Part shown: positions 30,001 through 37,200 of the stretch, piece after piece
How positions within the stretch are numbered: the stretch's first letter is position 1
How the letters are laid out: each line of letters opens with the position of its first letter
Assembly (NCBI GenBank): GCA_016191335.1
Contig: JACPOW010000035.1
Location: forward strand, 26,905 to 90,904
Length of the DNA stretch: 64,000 bases
Origin: Elusimicrobiota bacterium
GTDB lineage: Bacteria; Elusimicrobiota; Elusimicrobia; UBA1565; UBA9628
Reading direction: 5' to 3'
Translations under genes and position numbers: made by a program
The notes under the pieces: model-generated
The model's input: only the letters and a program-made list of their open reading frames with translations
What the model was told of the DNA's origin: nothing
Databases searched by the model: none

Positions 30001-31089
30001 GATCGGCGAGGTGTTGTCCGTCGAGGTCCCGCCGATGACCGCCATCGTCGAGTAGGTCACGCCGTCGTTCGGCGGGTACAGGACGTAGGAGCCGGGACGC
30101 GTCGCGTCGAAGCTGAAGGTCGAGGAGGCGGTGGTGTAGTTGCCGGCGGCGTCGAGGGCCTGGGTCTCGACGCGCAAGCCGTTGTTGCGGTCCGGCCAGG
30201 CCACGGCCGACGCGTCGTAGCGCCAGGTGAAGACGCCCGACACCGGGGTCGAGTCGATGGCCGTGTTCCAGATGTCCGGGAAGCCCGGGCAGCCTGAGTC
30301 GACCCAATCCGGCAGGGTGAAGGACCCACAAGTGCCTGTCCCGCCCTTCCAATATTTATTGAGCGGGATGTCGTAGATGCGCACGCGCGGGAAGGTCACG
30401 TTGAACGCGCCGGGCGCCTGGTCCTCGGCGGTGCCGCTGATGGTCGGCAAGGTCTTGTAGCGCGAGCCGTTGAGCGGCAGGACGTTGGCGACCGCCGGCG
30501 AGGACACGTCGAAGCGGAAGATGTTCGCGGTGGTCGCGGTCTGGGTGTTCGCCGCGAGGTCGAAGGCGCGCGCCGAGATCTCGTACGACTTGCCGTCCTC
30601 GAGGCCGCCGGGCAGGTTGCTCGCCGGAGGCAGCTGGGTGTTCTTCGTCCACGGAGAGCCCGCGACCGGGGTCAGCCACGAGGCCTCGACGGCGCAGTTG
30701 GTGCCCCACGCGGCGCCGCTCCAGCAGTCGCCGGCGACGGTGCGCTTGATCTGGATCTGGCTGCCGCCGACGCCCGAGGCCGAGGCGCCGGGATCGCTCG
30801 CGACGCCGGTCACGGTCGGCAAGGTCTTGCCGTACGAATTGTTGGCCGGGAGCACGGCGGTCGCCACGGGCTTGGTCGTGTCCCACTTGACCGTGCTGGC
30901 GGGCGCGATCTGCTCGAGGCCGGCGTTGTTGATGGCCTTGACGATGAGGTTGTAGTTGCGGCCCGACGAGGCGGCGGGCGTCGGCGGCGTCGCGGTGAAG
31001 GTGTAGCTCGGCGCCGAGCCCGAGAGCGGCGCGTCGAACCACTTCGGCGTCACGGAGGAGAAGGTCGACGAGCCGCCGTCGTAGTACAT
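15055..31089 (-). CDS. Giant surface protein, C-terminal 5344 residues (frameshifted part)
   Basis: This is the downstream half of a split giant gene. The true reading frame continues upstream of the listed ATG to about 31203, where it joins the frame of the 5934-aa ORF. Order of parts: about six Ig-like repeats (to about residue 740), filamin/Big-like repeats with a 'PGET' motif (about 740-2995), 'QGDxNV' repeats with DxNxDG loops (about 3000-4745), a region with FG-GAP-like 'DVNGDGSPDNF', an FnIII-like domain, and a FlgD/sorting-type C-terminal module ('SNFPNPFD', 'ITKITYIL', 'SIYDALGYLVKTI', 'VPWNGRNDAG'). It carries no signal peptide of its own, so it only makes sense as the tail of the upstream ORF. 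The likely role is adhesion or an S-layer-like surface coat. Confidence 0.9.
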   Translation of the reverse strand: MYYDGGSSTFSSVTPKWFDAPLSGSAPSYTFTATPPTPAASSGRNYNLIVKAINNAGLEQIAPASTVKWDTTKPVATAVLPANNSYGKTLPTVTGVASDPGASASGVGGSQIQIKRTVAGDCWSGAAWGTNCAVEASWLTPVAGSPWTKNTQLPPASNLPGGLEDGKSYEISARAFDLAANTQTATTANIFRFDVSSPAVANVLPLNGSRYKTLPTISGTAEDQAPGAFNVTFPRVRIYDIPLNKYWKGGTGTCGSFTLPDWVDSGCPGFPDIWNTAIDSTPVSGVFTWRYDASAVAWPDRNNGLRVETQALDAAGNYTTASSTFSFDATRPGSYVLYPPNDGVTYSTMAVIGGTSTDNTSPITDVGIKMWYVTGPTTYYWSPAVPHWAPGDPGFASIGGSAGPAATINPWAYNSTQNPDFNNPGSLNYAWKEGTHDGGNGKLFNIITAALDAAGNSQVVYSTRTFRFDNVPPVSAPVAPVNNAAYRSLVTLSGTSSDDVGTVASVALSILDEATTRYFNGTTFTSVPEVWLPILPANLFASSWTFTNGSLSFTTQRHYLVKSSATDNVGNVQSTIGSSRFLFDLDTPDSNVTNPSNLTTYEDTKILIGGSSDPNFTSGISGGGAGVVPSLGWHQGAVDVVVFRDTAPLIGGGPVAFGGYDGTGYFWNGSTWVTVAAAGGPIYVPATFTDAFGNWQYDGLTCPRLVPTDPCWVRGDPYVSWIRAKDNAGNVQSVIQSGPRFFISGVAQSFSVTVSSNPSTVGNDVTVTVTARDGPNGTGGVASSYSGTVKFLLDGAAGPETPDTADPQDDLHGLPANYTFTTGTGGDNGSRSFTIRMRKAGPRLLRVEQTDNSALFGVANLTALRKVGTRVQMIADCDPLGQQPAPGVVTPGSEGRSGAPRTRTAGQTVTYCAQITDDFYNLDSDSTTVVYVTDGDVNNSAVSADQYLVVPGSVSFSRVFVTADPVGHVVTSTGSGVTPNAANPATPVVVVGGAADRLLALFPNEIRVQGKFSVAPFGKDYGATDQVQAGSTISLRVYAVDPFYNGDATIAIPVTARVWTDSFTGSQSQTLQSGATTFVFAPVVAGTQSFTVQSASLPGATSVYYTPSPLKVWWAPPAKLQMLVEGQSAGPGKPPYTANPTTGGRLTAVPALLTAGVTTTITINLVDNYYNVVRATTPFMTQTASVTMPLSQLDFLNDANIQGRGLSPNPFQRTLNAGTTTFSFIPVTRNAGFQLRIIDTNLTGTYYSTDTVTGITVDANQPESLLVQMPGETYAEGTVTGKTGGASGLIAGNSYNVTLRAVDLYNNRANDGRSVRLSANDPYAVVPTPQSLALGQTIFAGFLPSAATGNLVVSGVDNDVIAPALTGQTVSTITVVPGTPNRMIIALTGQTLVPGKTVAPFGVTGVPTQSTAGVFFPATVYATDSRYNVVSTVTKPTIIVTADDPFASAVGSFAMNSGAASVPSILLRTAGTRVLTATDGGGGTDSLPTNGVSAGFDLLANNPTRLRVLTPAESRVPGSTTNGRSGPVHTAQAGFAFSATVDIADAFWNLTPGVTQQIRLVADDPFAVIVPTTQVVTTSATYTVTLKRAGSTILRAEMVDDLSLPTVSKDSSTAITVLAGTPSRLVAVLPGETFSQGSPTGKGGTPIAQTAGTGFDVQVGVVDGFFNLVPGRPADVQLTFPTDPYAPAVSTAAINVGAGFTAPMTVSLRRAATGHYVSALDFGASGLSSDPQSSTFTVLPAAPIGLQLLLAGQTAVPGSGNYPNGGAAGVISTPTAGTPLSGTVNLVDRYMNLSPAGARPLVYLNTNDPYDIDPSTSALIGGTLPVALNFVTKTAGATVLVAPQDTVPDRVCTGNGPSNICLAQAPAAASIPFRVFASTAIGLQVTLPGETQKPGKCDYLPGVVCRTLLPAEGLAGKDGTPNQYVVTSPAMTADVWLVDQFYNPVSDIAAGPSQDTNPPAVMPTVRLSFPYDTAAGVPPAAALILGNRQFNFSPLTAATGYTVVASTTAASAVFFSSRPSAAFAVQPGPINHLVWSGLPTTAVAGVTFSGVLSAHDQYDNVLSTGPNAYRANVTFKGEVFGGNQDPIFSPSSVLFSSTTDLGSKSLPGFLALKKAGVRWVEAHETLNAALTSEMGGDSVRPLITVSPAAPDSIKVTPTADVQQDVGTLVPSAPGSLAITGQLTDAFDNPITSTQTVYVEVVSTVGASGRLSVGGVDVGYSTTVVSDSLGQVGISTAIRYFVSSNAGDSARIWIGTMTAPSNLAGFIAAQKDISGAIVSVGGPASQIVFVTTPTAVTVGINEVSGAGGIYVIQRLDDFGNVTRFGTTPISLAVAETAVHTARGYNLGLFGNIGDYGFRDASNSQFITGFSIDPGFTGAETSFRYHDRMSSYSGPSPSSNTAEGGRPGLWSIQIKVGVAVKATHPLRTDPDVIKTVAFGNPVRNLVAGRVVDFSNNPGIFRPQLQDIFSNPAVTTAPVVVTLSTGSRRASYYNDYVGFSRSSDAFAGSRVAAPSFLVSTQTVDIPIGSYSATFYYLDTTASNGYALPGSPTISLTSPGLFSSAQEVSVSPDGIDGLAISTGAGQALLAGATSQIFTLEASDYYGNPSPVRPGQDLGLGYVQVRLESDSLGQIAFSTPTPGNFISTSAVAYILVNQSATSFYLIDTLLTTGSTAEITATGITYPTWNVARASYTVLPGQPAQIGWYNPPRRLVAGTTVQYVLGVPTNTVIAAELRDKFGNVTTSTATFTMRYTSPGLTTYGGVDPTAVIIATAPTGWRNLNALSLDVPIPGGAALSQAPMYAWDTIAGGTTIQAQALLGGNDVFTPITQVQTITPGPAAYMTLHHPYTPLAPLPVTNPGTIVVKARDKFGNVAAGDPQNGNYYTGIVSFMSSGSTTTVTLRDPIANATYHIFTPAEQGVFANLSVTDIIQEVLKVRTSDQYNPAIYGITADGARTGLPSNVALRSDGDVELVGIVVTPKDLAPESTPPPNGPIPGDKIAAGVTKKTLNQGDGNVPGESPDPIPMMRLSMQVAATQASALASSLSSMRVQSRAEGNFDNLKVTELGLWFDANANGRFDPPPAGDIMLGTGAYDGSGTWYFGSATFGQTALEIVDPVNTVINNTNRNFFLTVRLSTTGYAPNELPASFGLQLQDPSNITLATGLQVRIAADNFAIRTATSSVERQPARINVQATDINAWWQPPSLTLSSYSYINQGMTNVGVARLDLWTDAFSGVISKITLSHQGGGLDQHISKVRLYLDTQPNQITTPGNGTFEFSIDKQVAEATFPSGETGQVSLTINDPTGMNGTILTSTKTYFVAFDIAASAAEGQRHGVKITNSQIVPLSGNGVINTSFAQFTSTDVPVIATPDQVVLTDWNRQGVVGSTQTDSIPSRISQNDRNQPVAKLTLRVNSGAAEWTGLKLDRWLPSGINNGAVSSNKATDVTNIRVWLDRNGDGLLQTSTDTQVSPQNSTLHVFPTAIISTPVAPGDTMIYVDQIGLMFPADNPFPNDQVSRLVLNDGQTDEGLKEVVLCTGLDQTNGIYTNCARGQEGTTAQAYSTGTILSGPARIPIQALVGGGGQVVETVKLDYFVTYDLHPLATVSTQANIGLAIPNTSYIQIKDPKTISGLNVALPSLGGRSASFISQVTEYADFVKVTSSDTFDGAIGPFAQQKSTVAVASILVQADVADAPWRWLLVYATGTATSGGAVATDVDSTQLWYDANNDGLFNPPSGDILVGSGTFGNYQGLPLVSQIVLSPVRKIITAALAAQPQRYFVAYHISETALPTDPLTQKPRSLGVTILPSSLPTNDPVNDNVFQNALALPNRYDPSSPLPFYSKARDIVAAPQTMYVRATPYFSTSSGTFPAPLLTTPILALPAGTIESSWILTSTMGLPSPAPGTTAYALVDGEIIGYTAFNAAVPAILNVERGALNTLPSAHSTGAVISPTINQGDANVAAVRLDVWTQAFQVQLSEIRFNRSLPTGLNGDDPDLSAVRVYKSIDGIFKRDPVTGINAGDIPLCEARFGTPPDTSGRATIPINDPNIGSPGYMIVTSTPTTLYVAFDVSPSAKFSHPTLTPPNEVVGVSVSDPARFKLTPTLAGHNTVFVGTAPIASPTFVIGPTVNQVTATFDQISGNTAKQNDKNVAMLRINMKTDRNTALVQKLRFTRTGTPGSLDSDVTILKVWADSNGNAVFDPADSTVTALGDRPYLLSFGNETFSSGTVTITLRTPIVVSTTPADYFLTYDISQFAAEGNGLGVAMLAPSYFTVQVPNTVLLPQTSFTSNPLLQVTKVTSRVILGVSDIAAGIRGVTQAQSNVSLLRFSMATDIALAPWRALRLERGGGSQDTSKPLGRNTDVKFVRLFKDINQDDTLDVNDVNISEANTTLAVAVSSTTNPPFDLVVASTKGFPLDSSNQMIGGRLWVNSAELMTYSGPGCQTAFTPGIDNITGKPCVTVTSRGDNLGLGPTPRLNLTVGTAVKKVDVFDQNADANVQTLVTLNGDQYVGPTAQAFFVAYDIGDSAIQNDLVNVTIRDPSWIGLPRGDNADVLMLTGITRTNPLGTGSTSYPYVGGNVPISPITLAVDGFSLAPAGAGQGDANVPVAQLNLQTSSDFVNIAAIRIKQTGTILTSTTAMTGDGTVSRIKAWLDNGDRVFTPATDALMGELVASSTGAFSNGIALVPLTVNSIPYLRVTTKTAVMFFTADVGFIDRSGASTLNQTAGFQLANFTDLIDPGGAPLTAAPDPLRRPPLSSKEFLVAMLTVPGVSVSSAVPPIIMTRAGTGVPGAAVGYPAYALVDQTNCNNGKDPVNPRNNICYDSNANPLPNQAKWICQNGLPWPANCGGSPPLIDVNGDGSPDNFKVGESSRPTSVSLLGDGNATTDLTGTGILDVDINKDGIVDLVIFSAGSNKPSFRIGLDIADQGNLAKTAPDPGQGLSPSAWAKSAGSLSFNLPVTGTSGYYQVAVGAYYDDPIGITHKWSSVTAVNVAGLSVASYGVMAGSEPITSATLTNLVLEIPNVTRLTQTLTQETTFFTVVSNTGLLGKTDGSGLVYIGSEIMRVKRGPTSNTFEVIYQDGDPPPYTGRGLRGSAPIIHTSGELVSDAGAILFAQFVSAQGSVSPPQPMWVYRVDPSAPTTPGSAVPLEQGKPTFAVKWTPSQQFVSGVAAYEVQERGGDPKNLSETVIWRTINVVPSRLTTYNVGDPSFPGEGPRKPGQFFSYRVRAISGAGVASNWSPLAASAGTGITSEIVTGVSNFPNPFDSRKGGDLGITKITYILNGDSDVTISIYDALGYLVKTISSPPGTEGGKLGQNFVPWNGRNDAGVAVSKGGYVARIKVKAPGGSATVIRKIGVIH
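15058..15366 (-). other. FlgD-Ig/sorting-type C-terminal domain
   Basis: The last ~100 residues follow the pattern of C-terminal modules in exported proteins of Bacteroidota-like and candidate-phylum bacteria: 'FPNPF', then a 'T.ITY.L' strand, then 'V.I.IYDALGYLVKTI', then 'W.GRND.G..V..G.Y.ARI'. This fold (FlgD Ig-like/T9SS type A-like) is often a secretion or anchoring signal. No type IX secretion genes are in the window, so the export route is open. Confidence 0.8.
15370..15730 (-). other. Fibronectin type III-like domain
   Basis: Just before the C-terminal module, 'FAVKWTPSQQFVSGVAAYEVQERGG' and 'FFSYRVRAISGAGVASNWSP' fit the FnIII pattern (W-P core strand, Y.V.R/V.A.N..G.S.WS). It probably serves as a spacer between the repeat body and the sorting module. 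Confidence 0.75.
16850..22095 (-). repeat. About eight QGDxNV repeats with calcium-type loops
   Basis: Within the giant protein, roughly 200-residue modules begin with variants of 'QGDANVPVAxLxLxT' (QGDGNVPG, SQNDRNQPVAKL, NQGDANVAAVRL, KQNDKNVAML, GQGDANVPVAQL and others). Each carries a later 'vWxDxNxDGxFdpxxD' loop, for example 'WLDRNGDGLL', 'WYDANNDGLF' and 'WFDANANGRF'. The D-x-N-x-D-G pattern resembles dockerin/EF-hand calcium loops. The modules are probably calcium-stiffened beta domains. Boundaries are approximate. Confidence 0.8.
22100..28865 (-). repeat. Filamin/Big-like repeats with PGET motif
   Basis: Within the giant protein, modules of about 130-160 residues repeat the pattern 'LxVxLPGETxxPG...GKxGxP...TAGxxFxVxVxxVDxFxN'. 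Clear copies contain 'MPGETYAEG', 'LTGQTLVPG', 'TPAESRVPG', 'LPGETFSQG', 'LAGQTAVPG' and 'LPGETQKPG'. 'DxFxN' (DLYNN, DAFWN, DGFFN, DRYMN, DQFYN) is the fixed turn of bacterial Ig-like/filamin-like domains in surface proteins. More diverged copies continue to the end of the block. Confidence 0.8.
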
Positions 31090-31204
31090 CCCGGTATCGG
31101 CCTCCTGGTAGGCGACCGAGGCCCCGGTGACGCCGACCGTCGGGGTCGCGGTGTTGTAAGGGAAGGTGTTCGAGCTGACCCCGTTGGCGAAGACGTCCTC
31201 GACG
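28870..31204 (-). repeat. Ig-like repeats, second part (about six copies)
   Basis: After the frameshift the same Ig-like repeat type continues for about six copies, each starting with the pattern 'xxPxxxVxxPxxxxxYxxLxxIxGTxxD' and ending with a 'DxAGN' turn. The first copy is unusually short: it lacks the 'L..I.GTA.D' half, which fits a rearrangement at the frameshift. Confidence 0.85.
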
Positions 31205-34200
31205 CGGGCGCGGTGTAGTTGCCCGACGGCGTCGCGTTGTCGCGCGCGCGCACCCAGACCTTGTAGCCGAACTGGCTGGTCAGCGGCGGGGCGTTGACCT
31301 CCCAGAACGTCGAGGGCACCGAGTACAGGCCGCCGCGGTCGCCGCCGGTGATCGCGAACCAGTTCGGCACGCCCGGCGAGGCGCAGGCCGCGGCCGTGAA
31401 GGTGCCGCCCGCGATGGTGCCGTTCCAGCAGGCGTTGTTAGGGCCGTTCTCGATGATGCCGATCTCGATCTGGCCGGCGGTCGAGACTCCGGCCAGCGCG
31501 TCCGTCGCGGTGCCGCGGATCTTCGCGAGCGTGGAGATCACCGAGTAGGGGCTCGGCGCGGTGAAGCCCGCGACCGCCCCGGCCAGGTCGACGGTGAAGG
31601 TCGAGGCCTTCACCGGGTCGTAGAAGGCCTCGGGGTTTCCGACCGCGAGGGCGTCATCGACGCCGGAGACGTTCATGTAGTAGGAGACGCCGTTCTGCAG
31701 GCCGGTCGTGGGATTGTCGGTCGACGGCGGCAGATTCAACGCCAAAGTCCAGCTGCTCACGTGGACCTTCAGGCCTTCGGACGTCGTCAACTCGGTCGGC
31801 AGGCCGGTCCAACCCGCGCCGTTCCAGTACCAGCCGTCGGTCAGGCGCGTCAGGCGCAGGCGGATGTTGAAGACCGCGCCCCAGTTGCCGAGCGGCAGGT
31901 CGTAGGCCGTGCCCGTGACCTGCGGCAGCGCCGAGACGGTGGAGAAGGCCACCGGCAGGCGCACGTCGGTGTAAGGCGCCTCGGTGTCGTAGATCGTGGT
32001 CTGCGTGGAGTAGGTCGTCGAGTAGGTTCCCGCCTGGTTGATGGCGCGCGCCTCGACGCGGTACGACTCGCCGCTCACCCACGGCAGGCCGCTCGACAAA
32101 GTCCAGTTCGTCCACAGCGGGTTGGAGACCGAAGCCGCGTCGAACCAGGCCGCGTCGCCCTGCGTCGCGGGGTCGAGGTCGAAGGGGTGGGCCCCGCCCG
32201 GGTTGGAGTGGCGGTTGATGCCGGTCGTGCGGGTCACGCGCACCTGGACCTTGGCCAAGGAGGTCGGGATGGCGTCGTTCGCCGTGCCGGCCAAGGCGGA
32301 CAGGTCGCTGCGGCGGAGCGTCGAGGGCACGGTGACGCCGACCGTCGGGGTCGCGGTGTTGTAAGTGAAGGTGTTCGAGCTGACCCCGTTGGCGAAGACG
32401 TCCTGCGTGTTGCCCGCGTTGTCCTGAGCGCGCGCGATCACGCTGTAGCTCTCGCCCGTCGTGTACGGGTTCGGGGTCGGCGTGTAGGTCCAGGCGCCCG
32501 GCAGGCCGGAGGCCGGGACGAAGTTCGGGCAGGGCACGGTGAAGCCCGCGCCGTACACGTAGCACAGGTTGGTGGCGAGACGCTCGATGGACACGGCGAC
32601 GGTCGAGACGTTCGTCGCCGCGCGCGGGCCGCCGCCATCGGGGTCGGGGTCGCTCGACGCGCCGGTGATCGCGAAGCCGCCGGTGCGGTAGCCGCCATCG
32701 ACCGGGATGGCCACCGTCGCCGTCGGGCTCGAGGAATCGAAGCGGAAGTTGAAGTTCTGGTCGCGCTGGTTGCCGGCCTTGTCGAGCGTGCGCGCGCGCA
32801 GGAGGTACAGCTGGCCGTCGGCGAGCGTCGGATAGTTCCAGGTCCAGTTGTCCGAGGCCCCGAGGACGTAGGTGCTCGTCGTGAAGAAGGTGGGCGCGCC
32901 CGCCGTCCAGACCGAGCCGTCGTACCAGTTCCCGAGCCCGGCGCCCGAGGAGATGGCGAGCTTGAGGTAAGAGATGCCGGCCGGCGCGTCGGTCGCGGTG
33001 CCGGCGATGCTGGCGATCTGCGGGCCGAGCGCGCCCGCCGCCGGGACCGTCACCGCGGCCGTGGCCGCGTCGGTGTCGAAGCGGAACGCCGCCGAGGAGA
33101 TCGCGGTCTGGACGTTCGTCGCGATGTCGGTGGCCGACGAGCGCAGGACGTACTCCTGGGCATGGACCCAGGGTTGAGACGGGAAGGCGAACGACCACGC
33201 GCCGACCGTGCCCTGGGCGCCGAACCAGGCCGCCGGGCAGGGCTGGTTGAAGGCGTTGGTCGCCGGGTTGTAGCACTGGCCGCCGGCGAGGTCGAGGATG
33301 GAGAGCATCACCGTCGAAACCGCGACGTTGTCGAAGGATGTTCCGTTGAACGAGGGCATCGAGTTGGAGAACGAGCCGTCCTTCGGGCCGATGATGCCCG
33401 CCAAGGGAGGCGTGTTGTCGAAGGTGAAGGTCGAGCCGCGCGGCGAATCCCACGCCTCGGTGTTCCCCCCTCCGCCCGCGTTGTCCTTGCCGGCGACGGT
33501 CAGGTAGTAGGACACGCCCGAGATCAACTGGCCGGGACCCGGGACCGGGATGTTGCCCGAAACGAAGTTCCAGGAGGACACGTACACGACCACGCCTTGG
33601 CCGATGTTAAGATCGACGATGGCCGGGTTCCACCCGCCGAAGCCGTCCCAGTACTTGCCGTCGTCCAAGCGTTTGAGGCGCGCGAACATCTCCGAGACGA
33701 CTCCGGGGTTGCCCGCCGGGAAGTCGGCGGCCGTGCCGGTGATCGCGGGCAGGGTCTTGACCACCGAGCCGTTGGCCGGGACGGTGACGCCAGACTCCGG
33801 CGTGAGGACGTCGTAGACGAGGGTCCGGCTCGAGTACGGCACCGAGAAGGTGCCGGCCTGGTTCTGCGAGCGGGCGACGATGGTGTAGGTGCTGCCGTTG
33901 AGGAAGGGCACCGCGCTCGACACCGACCAGCTCGTCCAATCCACGGCATAGGTCGCGTCGAACCAGGCCAGGTCGCCGTTGATCTGGTTGAAGCTCAGGC
34001 CCGCCGCGGGGTTCGCGTACACGTTGCTGTCGTTGAGGACGCGGATCTGGACCTTGCGCACGCTGTTGGGCGCGGTGGCCGACGCCGTCCCCGCGATCGT
34101 CGCCGGGACGGTCAGCTTCTGGCGGTTCGGAGCGCCGGCGTCGGGCGGGGTCACCACCGTCACGAGCGGCTTGGTCGAGTCGTAGGCGAAGGTGACGGGC

Positions 34201-37200
34201 GCGGCCGGGACCTCGGTGTTGCCGGTCGCGGCGCCCACGGCCTTGTCCTCGGCGAAGACCTCGAGCGTGTAGCTCAGGCCGTCCTGCCAGGTCAAGGTCG
34301 AGACGATCGAGTTGAAGCTCCACGAGTTGGTGCCCGGGGCGTAAGCCGCCGTGCTCTGGGCCACCGCCACGGTCCAGGTGCTGGCCAGCTGGTCCCAGTA
34401 GAAGTTGTTGTCCGTGCGCTTGAGCTGGATCTTGACGTTCTTGATGCCGGCGCCGTTCGCCCCGAACTGGTCGAGCGTGGCGCCCGTCAAGGTGGGCGGG
34501 ACCGCGAGGAACGCGCCGACCGTCGGGAAGGACACCGACGAGACGGGCGAGGAGCGGTCGATGTTGAACTGGCGGAGCTGGAAGGGCGTCTCGCGCACCG
34601 CGGCGTAGTTGATGCCCGTGGCCTTCACCGTGAACGTCGTGTTGTTGACGGCGGACCAGTCCGGCATGAACTCACCGCCGGGCGGGTAGCTCCAGTTGCC
34701 GCCGCTCGGCGTGACCACGCGCGTGTTGATGCCGTTGTCGACAAGGCAGGGGACCCAGTTGAAGCCCGCCCCGCCGCCCCAGCACTCGCCGGTGTCCGCG
34801 CGCTTGACCTGCAGCTCGACGGAGGACGTCACGCCGTTGGCCGTACCGGCCAGGGCGTTGAGGGCGTTGTAGAACTGGAGGCTGACCGGGGAGGTGATCG
34901 CGGTGACGGCGGGCGGCGGCAGGAAGCGCACGCGGCTGTAGGCCGGCTGCCCGGCGGTCGGCAGCGGCGAGGCGTTGCCCGCGCGGTCGGAGGCGCTCGA
35001 GTTGATGACGTAGTAGGAGCCGACGAACAGGTTCGCGTTGATCGTGGCCGAGTTGAACTGCCACTCGCCGCTGCCCGGGTTGTAGGTCGTCGGGTTCCAG
35101 ACCACGCTCGGCGACCAGTTGTTCAAAGCCGCGTTGAAGTACAGGCCGGCGAACGGGTCGCCGTTGCCGGTGTTCTCCGCGAAGACGCTGACGAACACGG
35201 CGCGCACGTCCGACGAGGACGAGTTGATCTTGAAGTCGACGGCGGTGCCGATGATGGAGGCCAGGCTCGTCGTGTCCAGGCCGTCGGTCGGGATGGTGAT
35301 GCCCGAGGTGGGCGGCGTGCCGTCGAAGGTGATCGTCGCGAGTCCCACCATGTAGTTCGGGAAGACGCCGGTGTTGCCCGCCAGGTCGGCGGCGAACACG
35401 CGCACCGCGTACTGGCGGCCGTTGGGCGAGGCGTCGCCGCGCACCCAGTCCGTGGGCAGCGCGGTCAGGGACCAGGAGCTGGCGTGGACGACGGCGGTGG
35501 TGCTGATCGCCCCCGCCTGCCAGCCCAAGCCATCCCAGTAGCGCAGGCCGCCCGGGATCGCGTGGGCGGGCGCGGCCTGGTCGGAGACGTCCTCGATCTG
35601 CACGCGGACCAGGTTGATGCCCGACGCGATGAGACCCGGAGCCACCAGGGGCTCGGTGAAGGTGCCCGAGGACAAGGTCAAGGTCGTCGTGCTGATGTAG
35701 CTCGCGTGGAGCGGGGTGTCGAACGCGGCCGAGGGCGTGGAGCGGTCCACGACGAAGGTCGTCGTCGAGTACACGGTGTCCGTGAAGCCCTGAAGGTCGG
35801 CCGCGCGGGAGATCACCTCGTAGCGGTAGCCATCCCAGAAGTTACCGTCGTTGATGGCCGCGCCCTGACTCTGGAAGGTCTGCACCGTCTGGGGCGCGCC
35901 GCCCAAGGTCGTGGGCAAGTTGAAAGGCTGGTCGGCGATGTTCCAGCCCACGCCGTCCCAGTAGCGGCGGGTGTTGACCGAGTCGATCTGCACCGCCTTG
36001 AGCTTCACCTCGAGCAGGCCCACGCCCTTCGTGGCGGCCAGCGCCTGGTCGTCGGCGGTGCCGAGGATGGGCGTGACGCCGCCGGTCAAAGCGGTATTGT
36101 TGGCCGGGTAGGTGAAGCCCGAGGTCGGGGCGAAGTAGTCCACCCGCATGGCCTTGCCCGTGCCCACCGTCGGCTCGACCGAGCCGCGGTTGTCGTTGCC
36201 GGCGCCGTCGATGCCGCGCGCGAAGACCTCGTAGGTGCGCGGCACGGCGTTCAAGGTCATGGCGGCGGCCAGGGCGGAGTCGACGAAGGTCCACGAGGAG
36301 ACGTGGATCGCCGCGGGGCGCCAGCAGGTCGCCGGGTTGTAGGAGACGAAGGCCGCGCCGTTCCAGAACGCGCCCAGAGGGTCGCGGACCGCGACCAGTA
36401 TCTGGAGGCCGGGCGGGGACACCGTCTCGGAGTAGGTGCCGGAGGACAGGACGAAGCCGGTCGCGTAGGACTGGTCGATGGGGCGCACGATGGTGGTCGT
36501 CGGCGCGAAGGCGTCGAAGGTGAAGAATTTAGTAACGTCCGCCTCGACGTTGCCCGCCTTGTCCGTCGCGCGCAGGTCGACCCTGTATTGCTCGCCGTCG
36601 CTCCAAGCGGGCAAGGTGTCCCCCGCCGGGTTCGACGGCGGGTAGGTCCAGGAGGCCGGATCGGCGGTGGTCGTGGACACGGTGCGATACGCCGGGGCCG
36701 GGTTGAAGCCCCCGCCCTGCCAGTAATCCCCGGTGCCGCCACTGTTACGGATCGCGATCTCGACCTTCGTCAGGCCGCTCTTGGCCTCGCTCGCGGGGAG
36801 GTTGACCCAGTCGAGAGCGGTACCCGACAGCGGCGTGCCCTGCCACGAGAGCGGGTAGAAGGACTGGCCGGGGACGGTGATCGTCGTCGAGGGCTTGTTG
36901 ACGTCGTACTTGAAGCTCACAGGCAGGCCGAAGCCGGAGTCGTTGCCCGCCAGGTCGACGGCCTTGGCGCGGAGCTGATAGGCCTTGTTGTCGATCCACG
37001 GGGGTGCCGCGTAGGTCCACGGGTTCGTCGAGGTCGCCGGCACGAAGCTCGAGACGGCCACCCACGCCCCCCCGTCCCAGTACAGGTTCGGCGTGTCGGA
37101 GACGTCCTTGATCTCGAGATCGACGCGGAAGACGCCGGCGGGAGAGTCGCTCGAGGTGCCGCGCAAGGTGGCGAGCGGCCGCGCCGTGCCGTAGTTCGGG

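Noticed and set aside
31201-31214. Programmed -1 frameshift in the giant gene
   Set aside because: No slippery heptamer of the X XXY YYZ type is present, and the break sits at the edge of a near-identical direct repeat, which favours an indel.
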